Shown here: positions 31,397 through 43,057 of the stretch, in pieces
How the letters are laid out: every line of letters starts with the position of its first letter
Numbering within the stretch: the first letter of the stretch is position 1
Source: Hirsutella rhossiliensis
Lineage: Eukaryota > Ascomycota > Sordariomycetes > Hypocreales > Ophiocordycipitaceae
Assembly (NCBI RefSeq): GCF_020360975.1
Contig: NW_025408683.1
Coordinates: 310,001-374,000 of the forward strand
Length of the DNA: 64,000 nt
Reading direction: 5' to 3'
The notes under the pieces: model-generated
Told to the model about the DNA's origin: nothing
Database searches by the model: none
What the model saw: only the letters and a program-made list of their open reading frames with translations
Program-made: the position numbers and the translations under genes

Positions 31397-32451
31397 TGGG
31401 TAATTAATATCGAGTCTCTCTCTCTTTGTCTCTCTCCCAGAAAGCATTCGCTCCGTCGCCCCTTTGCCCTCCATCGTCGTCTGCTCGCGACTCCATGGCC
31501 TCTTCACCCTGACGGTGACCGCTCCCAGAACCTGCCGTGCCCCGTTTGTTGCTCAACGACCTCCGCCGCCTGCTATTGGAGCGCCTGTGCGGAACAATTC
31601 CTCGAACCCTGTCGTCTCTTTGTTTGCTGGCGTCAACCACCTCGACCCGCTCTTGGCTTGACTGACTCGTCGACGGGACTCGATGGTCGACGACGCTCGC
31701 GACTCACCGCCATCACCGCCGTCCTCCAGAGACAACAACACACTATTTCCCCGCTTTCCATCTGCCATCGTGAGCTCGCCCGGCCCAGCGCTGCCACGCA
31801 CGCAACCTCGCTGAGGCATCTTGACACGGCCTATATCGGATCAACAGGCGTGTTCCGAAGCTGGCGACTTAGTTCGGAAACACAGAAACGGCCTCGATTG
31901 AGCTAACAAGAGGCGGCACGACTCCCGGCCATTCGTCGGGCTCTCGTTGCGTACCTTCGTCGGAGTGATCAGTTCCCTGCAGGTCATCACTTCATGCGCA
32001 GTTTTGGGCGCCAGTCGAATCGATACCTGCTGCGGGCATCCTGGTCACCGAGTGGGTGCGGCCTCGCTCGCTGCCTGCCCAGAACGCGTTTTTCTCTCGT
32101 TTCCGGCTCTTGCTACGATATCCTGGCTAGCCCCGGCATAGCCCAGTCTGCCAATGTGCACGCAGCTCGTCGCCGTCACTCGATACGCCAAAAGTACAGC
32201 CAAAGCAAAGAATTCGCTGCCTCAAAAAGTCGTAGCAAGGCAGGCTGGCTGCCAAATACACTCGTTTGGAGCTTCCAGGTCCAACAACGGCGCCGAATAC
32301 CGCCACATAATACTCTGAGAGAGTAGTCAAGGAAACACGACGCCGCGAACCCGCGCGATTCCATCCGAACGGCCTCCCCTTTCCTTTTCCGAGACATTAC
32401 AGCACGAAGCGAAACGGAGGCAAAGGCTCTCAATGTGGTGCGTGGGCGTGG

Positions 32452-35400
32452 ATGTGGGCAAGCCATGGCATGAGCATGTCACCGTCAATAGGAATGGAAG
32501 GACAAGCCTCGGCCACCCTCTCAGAGAGCGGCGGTAGCGAAGCGACAATTTGGCCTCGCCAACATCAGCGCCAGCAGCCGTCCCAGCCCAGGGGCCACCC
32601 ACCTCAAGTGCCAGGTCGGCACAGCTCATCACCCCTCGAGCTTCGGCGGAACCCGGCAGCGAGTCTCGCCAGGCCCGCCTTCAGATACAATGCCGACTCA
32701 AGCGGCACGCCCCAGGCCGTCGCACCAGACTTCGCCGAAGGCCGGAGGTTCGGAGCAGCTGCTTTTTCTCAAGGCTCGGCTGCGTCGCCGCTGCCCATAC
32801 CCCGCGATGCCGGCTCGCCCTCTCAGCAAGGCTCGCCAATGGCCATTTTCGGCGGAGGGCGGAGGCGGCAGGGAGTCGTATTCGGCGATTCGCTTGGTGA
32901 GTCGCACGAGAGCGCAGACTCGAGCCGAATGCCAGCCTCATCGCCAGCACAAGCACAGCAGCAGCAGCAGCAGCAGCAGTATCAGCGTTACCAGCACATA
33001 CGGGCCAGTGGAAGCACGAGGCCTAGGACGCGGACAATGGATGCGGGGCTGCTCACGCACAGGGGCGCGCCGCCTGTGCCCGATAGGCAGCGGCACAGAA
33101 TAGGCAGCGTCAGCTCTTCAGGGTCGCAGCCTATGCCACACGATGAACCGCAAAAGTCCACGCCGCCTACCACAATGTCGGATTCCGACCCCGTGGGCTA
33201 CCCGCCCATGCCCGCTCACAGGCATACCGAGACGCTAGCGCCGTCGAGCAAGACAAAGGAGAAGAAATCAGCCTCATCCAATAGACGACTACTGAGGCGG
33301 CTGTCCTCCCGTCCATCGTCGCCCGAGGCGCCCGCAATGGCCTCGGTCGACTCACTTTCCATCCCCGTCGCCACCGGAGAACCTGCCCGGATAATCTCGC
33401 TGATGAAGGCCCTGGCCGGGAGGATGCGCGGCGAGATCGAGTGCGAGGTCGACGCCGGAGGGACTTGGTACGCCGGATTCGCATATATTGACGATGATAA
33501 TGGCTGCCTCATGTGTCACTCTGGACACCAGGGCACCAGCATGTCCGCCTTCACGACACTTGTTCCGGACCTTCGTGGCTGCAGGGTCTTGCCGGTGGAA
33601 TACCCCGAGTCTGGCAAGGCGTGCCTCGAAGTCGTCGCGTTGCAGAAACAACACTCCGGAGAGGCCATTATAGTGTTGCTGCGGCCTCTTGCCTCGGACG
33701 ATTGGAATCTGTGGCTCGCGGCCCTACTTTGCTGGCAACAGATTCAGCCTGCCGGGATGAGGATGGCCAACGGCAACAACAGCCCGTCATCCACCACCAC
33801 CACCAACAGCTATCCTACTGTCACACAAAGGCCGGGTCTGCGAAGACAGGGACAGTCTGCCTCTTCTCTGGACGGCGGGCGTAGCTCCAACATCATCAAA
33901 GTGGGTACCGTCATGCTGTGGGACAAGGGGCCGGTGGCAACGCCATGGGAGGTCGTCCATCGACCATCGACGAGAGATAAGCGGTCGCCGCCGGTCGCGT
34001 CGTGGAGGAAGGTTTCGTGCATCCTTCACGAGGACGGCGAGTTCCGGCTGCTTATGGAAAACGACATATCGGTGCTATGTGTAATCCAGCTATCCAAGCT
34101 ATCGCGCCACTCCATCCAGCAACTCGACCACACTGTCTTGGATCAGGAGTTTTGCATAGCCATCTTTCCCATATATGCACAATCGTCGACCCAGCTGTCC
34201 ATATTTCGACCGGTCTATCTCGCCCTCGACAGCCGCGTCGCCTTTGAGGTCTGGTTTGTGCTGCTGCGCGCCATTGCAGTGCCCGAAATCCACAAGCTGG
34301 ACGGCTCTGACAACGAGTACTCGGCTCAAGGACTCACAGAGTTGGAATCGGAACAAGACGAAGAGACTTTTCGGATTGAAAGAACTGTCGGCGTTAGGGT
34401 GACCGAGGCAAAGATACGAGCTCGACAGGCCGCAGAACCTGAATCCACGGCGCCCGAAAGGGCCGGCAAGAGCGAGCAGGCAGATCCGTTGGTGGGTAGC
34501 TACCTGGCAGAGGTTATCCTCGATGGCGAGGTGCGGGCACGAACGACGACGCGGACAGATACCAAGAATCCGTTCTGGAGAGAGGATTGCGAGTTTGTCG
34601 ATTTGCCCCCCAGCGTGCGGGATTTGACAATTGTGCTGAAGCGGTTGGTGGAAGTGACCAATAACCATTGCAGCGCTGAGGCTTCGACGAGAAAGACGAG
34701 CGCGGACGATGGCGGAACTGCTCAGGAGGAGCTCGTTTGCGGCTCGGTCAACATCATACTAGACCGGCTCGAGCGCGGAAAGGACCATGAGGAATGGTTG
34801 CAGATATTGGACGACAGGCAGCAACCCATCGGCTCGATGCTAGTCAAGATCTGGCACGCCGAGCACGTTGCGCTCCTCACCAAGGAGTACAGGCCACTCT
34901 CAGACCTCCTTCACCGATTCTCCACCGGCCTCACGACCATGATATCTGCGGCGCTGCCGGGACAGCTACGCCGCCTCTCCGAGACCTTTCTGGACATATT
35001 CCAAGCATCGGGGTCGGCGAGCGACTGGCTCATGGCCTTGGTGGAGGACGAAATTGATGGCATAGGAAGTCAGGCGTCCATCAAGAAGTTCAGGTTTAGC
35101 AGCCGCCTCAAGTCGACTGAGTCGACCGAGTCGCTTGCTGCCTTCTCCGCGCCGATGACCACTACGAATCCTCCGCCCTCGTCCTCGAATACAGACCGCG
35201 AGCTCCTCGTGCGAGACATGTCGAAATCACTTGCAGGCGAGGCAAATCTGCTCTTTCGGGGCAACACGTTGTTGACGCAGTCGCTCGAGTTTCACATGAG
35301 GCGGCTGGGCACCGAGTATCTGGACGAGGTGCTGCGCGACAAGATTGTAGAGCTCAACGAGCTCGATCCAGACTGCGAGGTGGACCCGAGCCGGCTGCCG

Positions 35401-36504
35401 CACCTCCAGCATTATCATCACCATCACCACGCCGTCGCCGCAGACATGGATCAGCGCTGGAACCGGCTCATCCTCCTGACCACCGAGGTGTGGCACCGCG
35501 TCGCCGACTCGGCCGACCGTCTCCCGGCGGAGCTGCGTCAGATTCTCAAATATATCCGGGCCGTGGCAGAGGACCGGTACGGAGACTTTCTGCGGACCGT
35601 CAAGTACACAGCCGTTTCCGGTTTTTTGTTCTTGCGCTTCATCTGCCCGGCCATCCTGTCGCCCAAGCTGTTTGGGCTCCTGAGAGACCACCCTCGGCCG
35701 CGCGCCCAGCGCACCCTTACCCTCATTGCCAAGGTCCTGCAAAAAATGTCCAACATGTCCGTGTTCGGCAAACGGGAAGAATGGATGGAGCCGATGAACA
35801 AGTTTCTCAGCGCACAGCGGCCCATCTTCCGGGAGTACATTGACCGGGTGTGCGGGATCCCGACGGAAAGGGACGGCGTCAGGAGTGTACCCGCAAGCTA
35901 CAGCACACCGGTCACGATGCTGGGACGACTGGGTCCGGCGGCGCGAGAGGGGTTTCCTAGCTTGCCGTACCTAATCGACCAGGCCAGGAGCTTCGCGAGC
36001 CTGGTTAAGCTATGGGTCGACTCATGTCCGCCAGACGTCAAGAGGGGGCAGATCTTCGACGACGGAGAGCTTCTCGCCACCTTTCACGATCTCTGCAACG
36101 CCCTTCAGAGGCGCTCCGACGCCTGTCTCGCCAGGGCAGAGCACTCGCGGGCCATCGATTCCGTCTCAGGCGGTGCCGAGCAGCTCGCGGAATCCCTCGA
36201 GCAGGCCACCCTCATCGAGTCTCTGAGCAATCCCCACTCGCTGGCGGTGGCCATCGACGCCATCAGGCCGCCCGGCAGCTCGGGAAGCGACGGGCTCGGG
36301 GATCGCTTCGCGGCGCAGCGTCACAGCAAGGAGTACCGCGCCGGCAGGGAAGCCAGCAGCTTGGAGAGCAAGAAGACAGGCAGCACAGGGGGCGGCGGCA
36401 ACACCATCAAGGGGAGGAACGGAAAGGTGGGGAGGACCATTCTCAGCGGCATCATGAGGATCGGCGGGAGGGCCGAGAGCCCAGACTCGAAGCAGCAGAA
36501 GTGA
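32452..36504 (+). CDS. RasGAP with C2 domain, BUD2/CLA2 type
   Basis: Single exon of 1350 residues. The N-terminus is low-complexity with a poly-Gln run near residue 170. Residues about 310-430 and 480-620 look PH-like. A C2 domain (LVGSYLAEVILDGEVRARTT ... TKNPFWREDCEF) spans about 650-770. The RasGAP domain spans about 900-1150: NLLFRGNTLLTQSLEF contains the likely arginine finger (Arg 936), and FLFLRFICPAILSP is the FLR signature (Arg 1062). A His-rich insert (HYHHHHHA) interrupts the domain. It would stimulate GTP hydrolysis by a Ras-family GTPase at the cell cortex. The BUD2 assignment (Rsr1/Bud1 GAP, polarity) rests on the C2-RasGAP layout and size. The basic tail is Gly/Lys-rich. ATG 32470 is an alternative start. 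Confidence 0.8.
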   Translation: MWASHGMSMSPSIGMEGQASATLSESGGSEATIWPRQHQRQQPSQPRGHPPQVPGRHSSSPLELRRNPAASLARPAFRYNADSSGTPQAVAPDFAEGRRFGAAAFSQGSAASPLPIPRDAGSPSQQGSPMAIFGGGRRRQGVVFGDSLGESHESADSSRMPASSPAQAQQQQQQQQYQRYQHIRASGSTRPRTRTMDAGLLTHRGAPPVPDRQRHRIGSVSSSGSQPMPHDEPQKSTPPTTMSDSDPVGYPPMPAHRHTETLAPSSKTKEKKSASSNRRLLRRLSSRPSSPEAPAMASVDSLSIPVATGEPARIISLMKALAGRMRGEIECEVDAGGTWYAGFAYIDDDNGCLMCHSGHQGTSMSAFTTLVPDLRGCRVLPVEYPESGKACLEVVALQKQHSGEAIIVLLRPLASDDWNLWLAALLCWQQIQPAGMRMANGNNSPSSTTTTNSYPTVTQRPGLRRQGQSASSLDGGRSSNIIKVGTVMLWDKGPVATPWEVVHRPSTRDKRSPPVASWRKVSCILHEDGEFRLLMENDISVLCVIQLSKLSRHSIQQLDHTVLDQEFCIAIFPIYAQSSTQLSIFRPVYLALDSRVAFEVWFVLLRAIAVPEIHKLDGSDNEYSAQGLTELESEQDEETFRIERTVGVRVTEAKIRARQAAEPESTAPERAGKSEQADPLVGSYLAEVILDGEVRARTTTRTDTKNPFWREDCEFVDLPPSVRDLTIVLKRLVEVTNNHCSAEASTRKTSADDGGTAQEELVCGSVNIILDRLERGKDHEEWLQILDDRQQPIGSMLVKIWHAEHVALLTKEYRPLSDLLHRFSTGLTTMISAALPGQLRRLSETFLDIFQASGSASDWLMALVEDEIDGIGSQASIKKFRFSSRLKSTESTESLAAFSAPMTTTNPPPSSSNTDRELLVRDMSKSLAGEANLLFRGNTLLTQSLEFHMRRLGTEYLDEVLRDKIVELNELDPDCEVDPSRLPHLQHYHHHHHAVAADMDQRWNRLILLTTEVWHRVADSADRLPAELRQILKYIRAVAEDRYGDFLRTVKYTAVSGFLFLRFICPAILSPKLFGLLRDHPRPRAQRTLTLIAKVLQKMSNMSVFGKREEWMEPMNKFLSAQRPIFREYIDRVCGIPTERDGVRSVPASYSTPVTMLGRLGPAAREGFPSLPYLIDQARSFASLVKLWVDSCPPDVKRGQIFDDGELLATFHDLCNALQRRSDACLARAEHSRAIDSVSGGAEQLAESLEQATLIESLSNPHSLAVAIDAIRPPGSSGSDGLGDRFAAQRHSKEYRAGREASSLESKKTGSTGGGGNTIKGRNGKVGRTILSGIMRIGGRAESPDSKQQK

Positions 36505-37247
36505 GACGCGAGGCAGGGGTCGGGCCGCCGGGTCGCGGCGCTCTGGGGAAGCGCCCGGGGCTGGTGCGTTGGTAGCGGTTTTGCTTCATTCTTTCATTTT
36601 TGATCCCTTTCTTCTTTCCCCCTTCTCTTTTCTACTCATTACCCACTTACGTCATTCGAAAAGTTTTGGGCCCCTTCTCTGGTTGGAGAGGAGTTATTGT
36701 GCCCAAGATGGCTTGGGGTAGATTACACGACGCGAGGAGTGGCGATGGATACCTATGGAGGAACTTGGGAGGTGAGAGAGGAGAATTCCGGGGGAGCCAG
36801 GACAAATTTAGGAGCACGAAGGAATGTACATAGCAGCGCCGCCCGCATTGCCGTCGGCGGCCGAGAGGCTGCCTCGGCGAGCATGAGAAGGGTCGTGGCG
36901 CGTGTTGGACTATATACCATGGCCGACGGCGTAACTCTCAGTCAAACTCCATTCAGCCACGCTCAGTTCCGAACAACAGGCCTTGTGCCAGGAAAGACAT
37001 GCACGTCGGGTGACGACTCGCGGTGGGCATCAATCCTCGTCTCATTCATCGTCGTCTGTCTACCGATTTGCTACACCGCAGCTCTACCTGGGCCGCTTCT
37101 CAGCGGAAAAAGGCAAATCCAGCCATCCATGCCGTATGTAAAGCCCAGTCCCACGCTATGCTGCCAATACATGAGCAAAATGACACACAGAAATTCCTCT
37201 GCCCTCGGCGGGGGAAGGGGGAAGGGCCAGTCAGATGGACCCTCTTC
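36505..37247. other. Convergent 3' intergenic region
   Basis: 0.74 kb between the converging stops of the RasGAP and cyclophilin genes; presumed 3' untranslated sequence. No gene seen. Confidence 0.4.
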
Positions 37248-38538
37248 TCAAGTAAAGAACTTCTTGTACGCGGCCTTCTCCTTGGCGGCGCGCGCAGACG
37301 CCTTGGCCTTGACGGCGCTGAGCTCGTTGACGACGACGCCGTCGTTGGGAGCCAGGCGGTGCGCCTCGTCGAGGTCCTTGAGGGCGCTCTCCTCGTCCTT
37401 GGCCCGTACGTGAGCGAAGCCGCGGCGGTAGTAGGCCTTTGCACGGTCCGCGTCCGAGGTGCCCGCCACGGCGAGCGCCGACGTCGCATACCGGACGGCA
37501 TCGTCCCAGGCTTCTTGCTTGATGCTCAGCAGGGCTGCGTTGTTGTTCAGCGAGAAGCGCAGGGCGTCGAGAGTCTGTTTGGTGGTGGGCGGCTCGTCGT
37601 CCAGGTCGGGGTCTTCGTTCAAGTAACGCAGGCCCTTTTCGTACTTGTCGAGTCCCAGGTTGACGTCGCCGGCCTTGAAGGCCTTGTTGCCAAAGTCCTT
37701 GCACGCGGTGGCAATCTTGAGGATCTTCTGGGCGTCGAGCTCCTCGCTGCAGTCCTCAGGAAAGTCCTCGTACGGATCGCCCATGGCATCGGGCTGCTTC
37801 ACGTCAGCGGCCAGGGCGGCGTCTCCGGTGAGCTCGCCACAGTCGGCAATGACGGCCTCCTTGACGGGCTTGTCGCCTGACTGGGTGGGAAGGTTTTCGA
37901 CCTGGCGGACGACCGACTTGCCGTTCAGGACCTCGCCGAAGACGACATGCTTGCCATCGAGGTGAGGGGTGGGGACGGTCGTGACGAAGAACTGAGAGCC
38001 ATTCGTGTCTGGCAAAGGGGTTGTCAACTATAATCCAAACAGTCTCCAATTGGCGGGATGAGGGTGCCAGGTGATGACTGAAAGAGGGCCGAGAGGGTCT
38101 ACTTACTGGGGCCAGCATTTGCCATGGACAGCAGGAAAGGCTTCTCGTGCTTCAGGGGAAAGGCCTCGTCTTCAAACTTGGCACCGTAGATGGACTCGCC
38201 GCCAGTGCCGTCACCGGCTGTAAAATCACCGCCCTGAGCGAGGCCAATGGAATGAGCATTGAGTTTACCATTTCTCAGGCGCAAGGGGAAGCGTGAGCGC
38301 CGCCTACCTGGATCATGAACTGCTTGATGACGCGGTGGAAGACGGAGCCCTTGTAGTGCAGGGGCTTGCCGGACTTGCCAAGGCCCTTTTCGCCCGTGCA
38401 GAGGCAGCGAAAGTTTTCGACGGTCTTGGGGACGAGGTCGGAATAGAGCTCCATTGTGACGCGGCCGGCCGGCTTGCCGCCAATGGTGACGTCGAAGAAG
38501 ACGCGCGGACGGGCCTTGTTGTCAGACTCGGATGCCAT
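37248..38538 (-). CDS. CPR6: Cyclophilin-40 (peptidyl-prolyl isomerase D), Hsp90 co-chaperone
   Basis: Three exons on the minus strand: 38538-38308, 38233-38107, 38008-37248; 372 residues, introns of 74 and 98 bp. The N-terminal cyclophilin domain has [15 protein letters not shown] with the catalytic Arg, Phe and Gln, and [21 protein letters not shown]. The His in PHLDG takes the place of the Trp that binds cyclosporin in CypA, as in Cyp40 proteins. The C-terminal part holds three TPR helical pairs ([60 protein letters not shown]) that dock on the Hsp90 C-terminus. It is cytosolic. A heat-shock-element-like dyad lies about 390 bp upstream. Confidence 0.93.
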
Positions 38539-38920
38539 GGCGAGCGGCTGTTGCGAGGTCAACTGTGATGTTGGTGACGACGAGTGAATCGACGAGGGCG
38601 GAAGATGGGAAAGCGTCGAGTGCCGCGTATAGCCAGACGGTCCAATCCGCAGTTGTTTGTCTGTGGCGCGCGAGGCTTCAAAGGGTAGGTAGGACGAAGC
38701 AGCGACTGGATGCGGGGTTACCCAGTTGCCGGATCGGACCTTGAGAGGGCCGTACTGTAAGCGAAGGAGCGGAGAGGCGGGAGGACGAGCTTGGCTGAGT
38801 GGGAAAAGAGACAACAGCGTCAGGCACGAGAGGGTTGATGCGGCGGGAGAGATGCCATTGGCGATGGGGGAAGCGGATCGTCCTCTTTAGCATGTTCTCG
38901 ACGAGCCGTGGTGGGGTTCG

Positions 38921-38932
38921 TAGAAGTTTCTA
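38921..38932. promoter_or_regulatory. Heat-shock-element-like dyad TAGAAGTTTCTA
   Basis: GAA-N2-TTC inside a palindrome, with another TTC three bases before the GAA unit (one base off ideal spacing). It lies about 390 bp upstream of the cyclophilin-40 start. HSF control would fit an Hsp90 co-chaperone, but is inferred. Confidence 0.4.
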
Positions 38933-39458
38933 GCTGCCCTGCTCCGCAAGGGCCCGCGAGGTACCTGTTTGGCTGGACAGGGTACTTGCCAAGGCCGCTT
39001 GCGACTTACAAAGCAACCTATTCCAGGGACGGCCTCTCACCTCGAGAGTCCGTCCCGCGCTAACGCCCAAAGGCTTGCAGCAAGTCTCTTCTCAGCTCCA
39101 AGCTCCCGCGCCCACGTATCCGGATGCTGGCTGTCGGCGGCCGGCGAGCCTCAGCAATGCATGCTGCCATGGTCGATTCACCGAGTCTCGACTGCAACTG
39201 CCCCCCGGGTTCGCATCATGCATCCAGCATGGCGTCTGGGCCCTCTCGGGTAATGGCCCAAGTACGTGGTCAGATCGGATTGAGACAGCCGCGCACACGC
39301 CAGCCACGCCACGAGCCCCGAGTCGGCTTTGTCTTCGGCGCCCGCCCGCGCCGTCATGTCTCCCCCGGAGCCTTGCTAGCCCCGGCTTGAAGTTCCAGTG
39401 TCACCTATCGGCCGCCGTTAGCAGGCCGGCAGCTCCCTCCTGACTCCTGAGACTCACC

Positions 39459-40102
39459 GGTCCGTCGTTTACCAGCGCAACCTCCATCATGGCCTGGAAC
39501 TTGCCGTCTTTGACTCTCTCCCCGACGTATCCGTCCTTGATTCTCTGCACAAGCAGTGGTAGAGTCGCTTGGCTTCGTCTGGGTTCATGGCCCCGTGGAA
39601 ATCAGGCTTGGTCCCCTTTTTCGTCTTTGCCAGCAGCGTGAACTGAGACACTTGCCGCAACAAAGTCATCTGTCAGACTGCCTTGAATGGGATGTCTATT
39701 CGTAGATTGACATGTTTGTTGTCTGGGGAGGGGGCGTACCGCACAGCACCTCTCCCTCGATATCGGTCACGCTCTGCTTCCACTGGTTTCTTTTCGTCAG
39801 CACATTCCTTCTCCCCGACCGTAGCACGTGGCAGCAAACCAGAGTCGCGAAATACCCTGTTGCCTGCCTCGTCGTCCCACAGCTTCATCCTCAGGACTTT
39901 GGACGCCATCGACTCGACTTCCTTCTCCGTGTCTCCTGGCGCGACGGCGGCAAAGACAAGAACACCCCGCCCAATGGACGAGACAAGTTCCTTGTTGACT
40001 GTCACAGATGCCGACAGGACACGCTGAATGATGGCTGCTCTCACGCACGTCAGCTAGGGGGTCATGCGCTTCGCAGGCGCCAAAAGGGCCCAGACCTTTC
40101 AT
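39459..40102 (-). CDS. DTD1: D-aminoacyl-tRNA deacylase (DTD), frameshifted near its 3' end
   Basis: Hydrolyses D-amino acids from mischarged tRNA. Exons: 40102-40096 (only 7 nt: Met, Lys and one base), 40034-39856, 39773-39740 (34-nt microexon) and 39650 leftwards. IIQRVLSASVTVNKELVSSIGRG is the conserved N-terminus, VSQFTLLAKTKKGTKPDFHGAM the active-site block. Without the 7-nt exon there is no ATG: the frame 5' of CCATCATTC has only GTG and then a stop. After AKRLYHC (about 39.55 kb) the frame breaks. The family continuation (VQRIKDGYVGERVKDGKFQAMM, then EVALVNDGP) is in another frame, as if one T were missing. As written, translation ends at 39487 after 127 residues. It may be a sequencing error or a real null. 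A further intron may start at 39458 (GTGAGT). Confidence 0.75.
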
Positions 40103-40964
40103 TTCGAGGTCAAGCGCCAGCCCCTGATCAACGACAGTGCTGGTCCTGCAGATGCAGCTTGTCGTTGGATGAGACGGCGTCGGCCAATTGAGCGCTTAGA
40201 CGGTCCGAAAAGGGCGGGCGCGTCAAGTTTGCTAGGCAGTTGTCAGGAGAGCTGAGATTCATAGTCGATTTGGACGCGATGTCATGTGAGCTGCACCCCG
40301 TAATTGTCTATCTGCGACTGGTTACCTCGCGGTATCTTGAGATAGTGGCGCGGAGAGTAGCACGGCTCTCACGAGCGCGCCTTCTGGCAGTTAGTTCCAC
40401 AGAATAAACTTCTGCTTATTTCGTTGAACCGAAGAAGAGACCTTGGCCTTTAAATCACTGGCAAGCTCGGGTATCGCTCGTGGCATCTGCGGCTGACCCT
40501 CCTCACTAACGCTGACGAGATAAGGGATACCTGTCATCAGCTAGCTTATCGGGAGCCACGACCTCGTTTTTCTAACCTTCCCCTGCCTATCCAGCCTCTC
40601 CATCTATGCGTCCGCCTGCCACCAACCATTCGGCTCCTTGCTCTCAGCAAACAACCCATCAGCAGCCCGAACCCCGGAGCTGGCCCTTTTCCACTCCACC
40701 GACCGTGACGCTCGCGTTTCGTGCACCGAACACAACTCCATCGCCTATCGAGCGACGCGCGCACGCCCAATCTGACGGTAGACCCGAGCTCTCGACGACC
40801 CTTAACTGACGTAGGTGCGCGCCCCGGCAACGGCTTGACGCAGCGACAACGGTCGCCGAGCGCCAATCTCAATCGTGTCTGCTGACCCTGACTCCCCGGC
40901 AACAGACTCCTCCGTTGAGGCGAACCTATAGTCCGCGGGGCCTCGGAGCTCTCGCACGCACAAG
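40103..40964. other. Divergent promoter region between DTD and NOT3/5
   Basis: 0.86 kb shared by two divergently transcribed genes. No coding signal is supportable. Confidence 0.45.
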
Positions 40965-43057
40965 ATGGCGGCAAGGAAACTGCAGCAAGAGGTCGACAAA
41001 TGCTTCAAAAAGGTGGCCGAAGGCGTCGCCGAGTTCGAGGCCATCTACGAGAAAATCGAGCAGTCCAACAACCCGGCGCAAAAGGAAAAGCTCGAGGACA
41101 ACCTCAAGCGCGAGATCAAGAAGCTGCAACGGTTGCGCGATCAGATCAAGACATGGGCCGCCAGCAACGACATCAAGGACAAGGCGCCTTTGCTAGAGCA
41201 CCGGAAGCTGATAGAAACGGTGCGTCTCTTGTGCCACAAACGTCCACGTCGATAGGCTGACATGCAATCCCTTCCTCTTAGCAAATGGAGAAATTCAAGG
41301 CTGTGGAAAAGGCTATGAAGACCAAGGCATACTCCAAAGAGGGACTATCGGCCGCCGCGAAGCTCGATCCAAAGGAACAAGCCAAAGTCGAGGCCGGCGA
41401 GTTCTTGAGTAGTATGGTCGACGAGCTGGAGCAACAGATCGAGGCCCTGGAGGCCGAGGGCGAGTCCATACAAGCTACCATGAAGAAAGGCAAGAATCAC
41501 GGATCCAAGGCTGACCGCATGGCTGAGATTGAGCGGACAATCGAGCAGCACAAGTGGCACCAAGGAAAACTAGAGCTGATTCGGCGCTCGCTGGAGAACG
41601 GGGGCATCGAGACGGAGCAGGTCAACGAACTGGAAGAAAATATCCGCTACTACGTCTCGGACGGTCTACACGACGAGAGCATACACGACGAGGAAATGTA
41701 CGACGACTTGAACCTGGACGATGACGAAGGGGTGTTTGGCATGAACCAGGACACCGAGAAGAACTCATCGCTCGACACTCAATCGGTGCAGGACGAAGCG
41801 GCGCCAGAGGTAGAACAACCGGCCAAGCCAGCAACGAGGAGATCGCAAAGGGAGGTGGACACGGCTGGCTCTGGTAGCGGCGGCGGAGCTGGACGCAAAG
41901 TCTCGGTGCCAATCAAATCGCCCCTACCTGCGCTGGCCACGCTGCATACGCCACTGTCGACAATCAGCACCGGCATCACGAGCGGGCCCACGATGAAGCC
42001 GGCTGCGGTGCCGACGAGGCCGGCGGGCGAGGGGCTCAAGTATGCGTCGGCTGCTGCAGCTGCTGCAGCGAGCGACAGGAACAACGTGGGCATCGCGCCT
42101 TTGCCGCCGCCTCCAGGGTCCGCGAGCGTGGTCATCTCACCACTGCCATTGGCTCAGGCAAAGACGAGTGCGACGAGCTCGCCAGCCACCACCTCGGTGC
42201 AACCCATAGCGTCTGCCGTGGCGGCGGCGGCGGGCGCATCGTCGCAGCAGGCGGAGCCCAGGTCGGGCCCTTCGTCAGGTGAGCCGGAGCCCTCAAGCTC
42301 CCGCCCTTCCAAAAAATCCAAAGCAGCGGGCAAGCAACCTGCTGCGGTCGAGCCTACGGATGCTGCGACTGGTGAGTGTCGCCGTTTGCCCCGGCCGGAC
42401 TTGACTGTATGCTAACATGGCCCCAGTGCCCCAAGCAAACGGCGCTACCAACGGGATCAAGCCCATAGCCGAGGAGCCGGAGGAAGAGTGCATATACCAC
42501 CTACCCTCGTCGCTGCAGGATCTGGTGGACTCGTACGAAACGGCGCGGAAACGGCCGCTGCCGCCGTCTGCGTCCCCGCCAACGCTGCGGATGATGACGG
42601 CGAGCCAGGCAAGCTGTCCCGAGGCGCTCGACTCCGAGGTTCCGCGAACGTATCGGCCCGACATGCCCGTGCCTCAGACGGGGTCTGGCTTCCCGCGAGA
42701 ACCGCTGCCCATCTTCGACGACCCGCGGCTCTATTCGCGCATAGACCCGGACACGCTGTTCTATGTCTTTTACTATAAGCAGGGAACGGCCCAACAGTAT
42801 CTGGCGGCCAAGGCGCTCAAGGACCAGAGCTGGCGGTTTCACAAGCAGTACCAGACGTGGTTTCAACGCCACGAGGAGCCCAAGAACATCACCGAGGAGC
42901 ATGAGCAGGGCACGTACCGGTTCTTTGACTACGAGAGCACATGGTAAGTGGGCCGCGAGCGAGACGGTCCGAAACCGGCAGCTAATGTTGGCCCAGGATG
43001 AACCGACGGAAAGCGGACTTTAGGTTTGCGTACAAGTTTCTCGAGGACGACATCTGA
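40965..43057 (+). CDS. NOT3: CCR4-NOT complex subunit NOT3/NOT5
   Basis: Four exons: 40965-41219, 41282-42371, 42427-42943, 42997-43057; 640 residues, introns of 62, 55 and 53 bp. The N-terminal coiled-coil Not3 domain begins [20 protein letters not shown] and continues through [16 protein letters not shown] and the [20 protein letters not shown] stretch (residues 1 to about 230). A Ser/Ala/Pro-rich linker follows. The C-terminal NOT box has YFY-type hallmarks: [39 protein letters not shown] and [13 protein letters not shown]. The protein is part of the CCR4-NOT deadenylase, acting in mRNA decay in the cytoplasm and in transcription. The first intron follows the N-terminal 85 codons. Confidence 0.93.

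Larger units (their letters stand above)
28673..32451. other. Long (3.8 kb) intergenic region
   Basis: No gene is supportable. It holds the 3' end of the previous gene, a perfect 17-bp inverted repeat (30502-30543), paired 11-bp GCGGCCGCTAG repeats (30846-30887), a GTAC-rich cluster (30904-31396) and the probable leader of the RasGAP gene. Confidence 0.4.
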
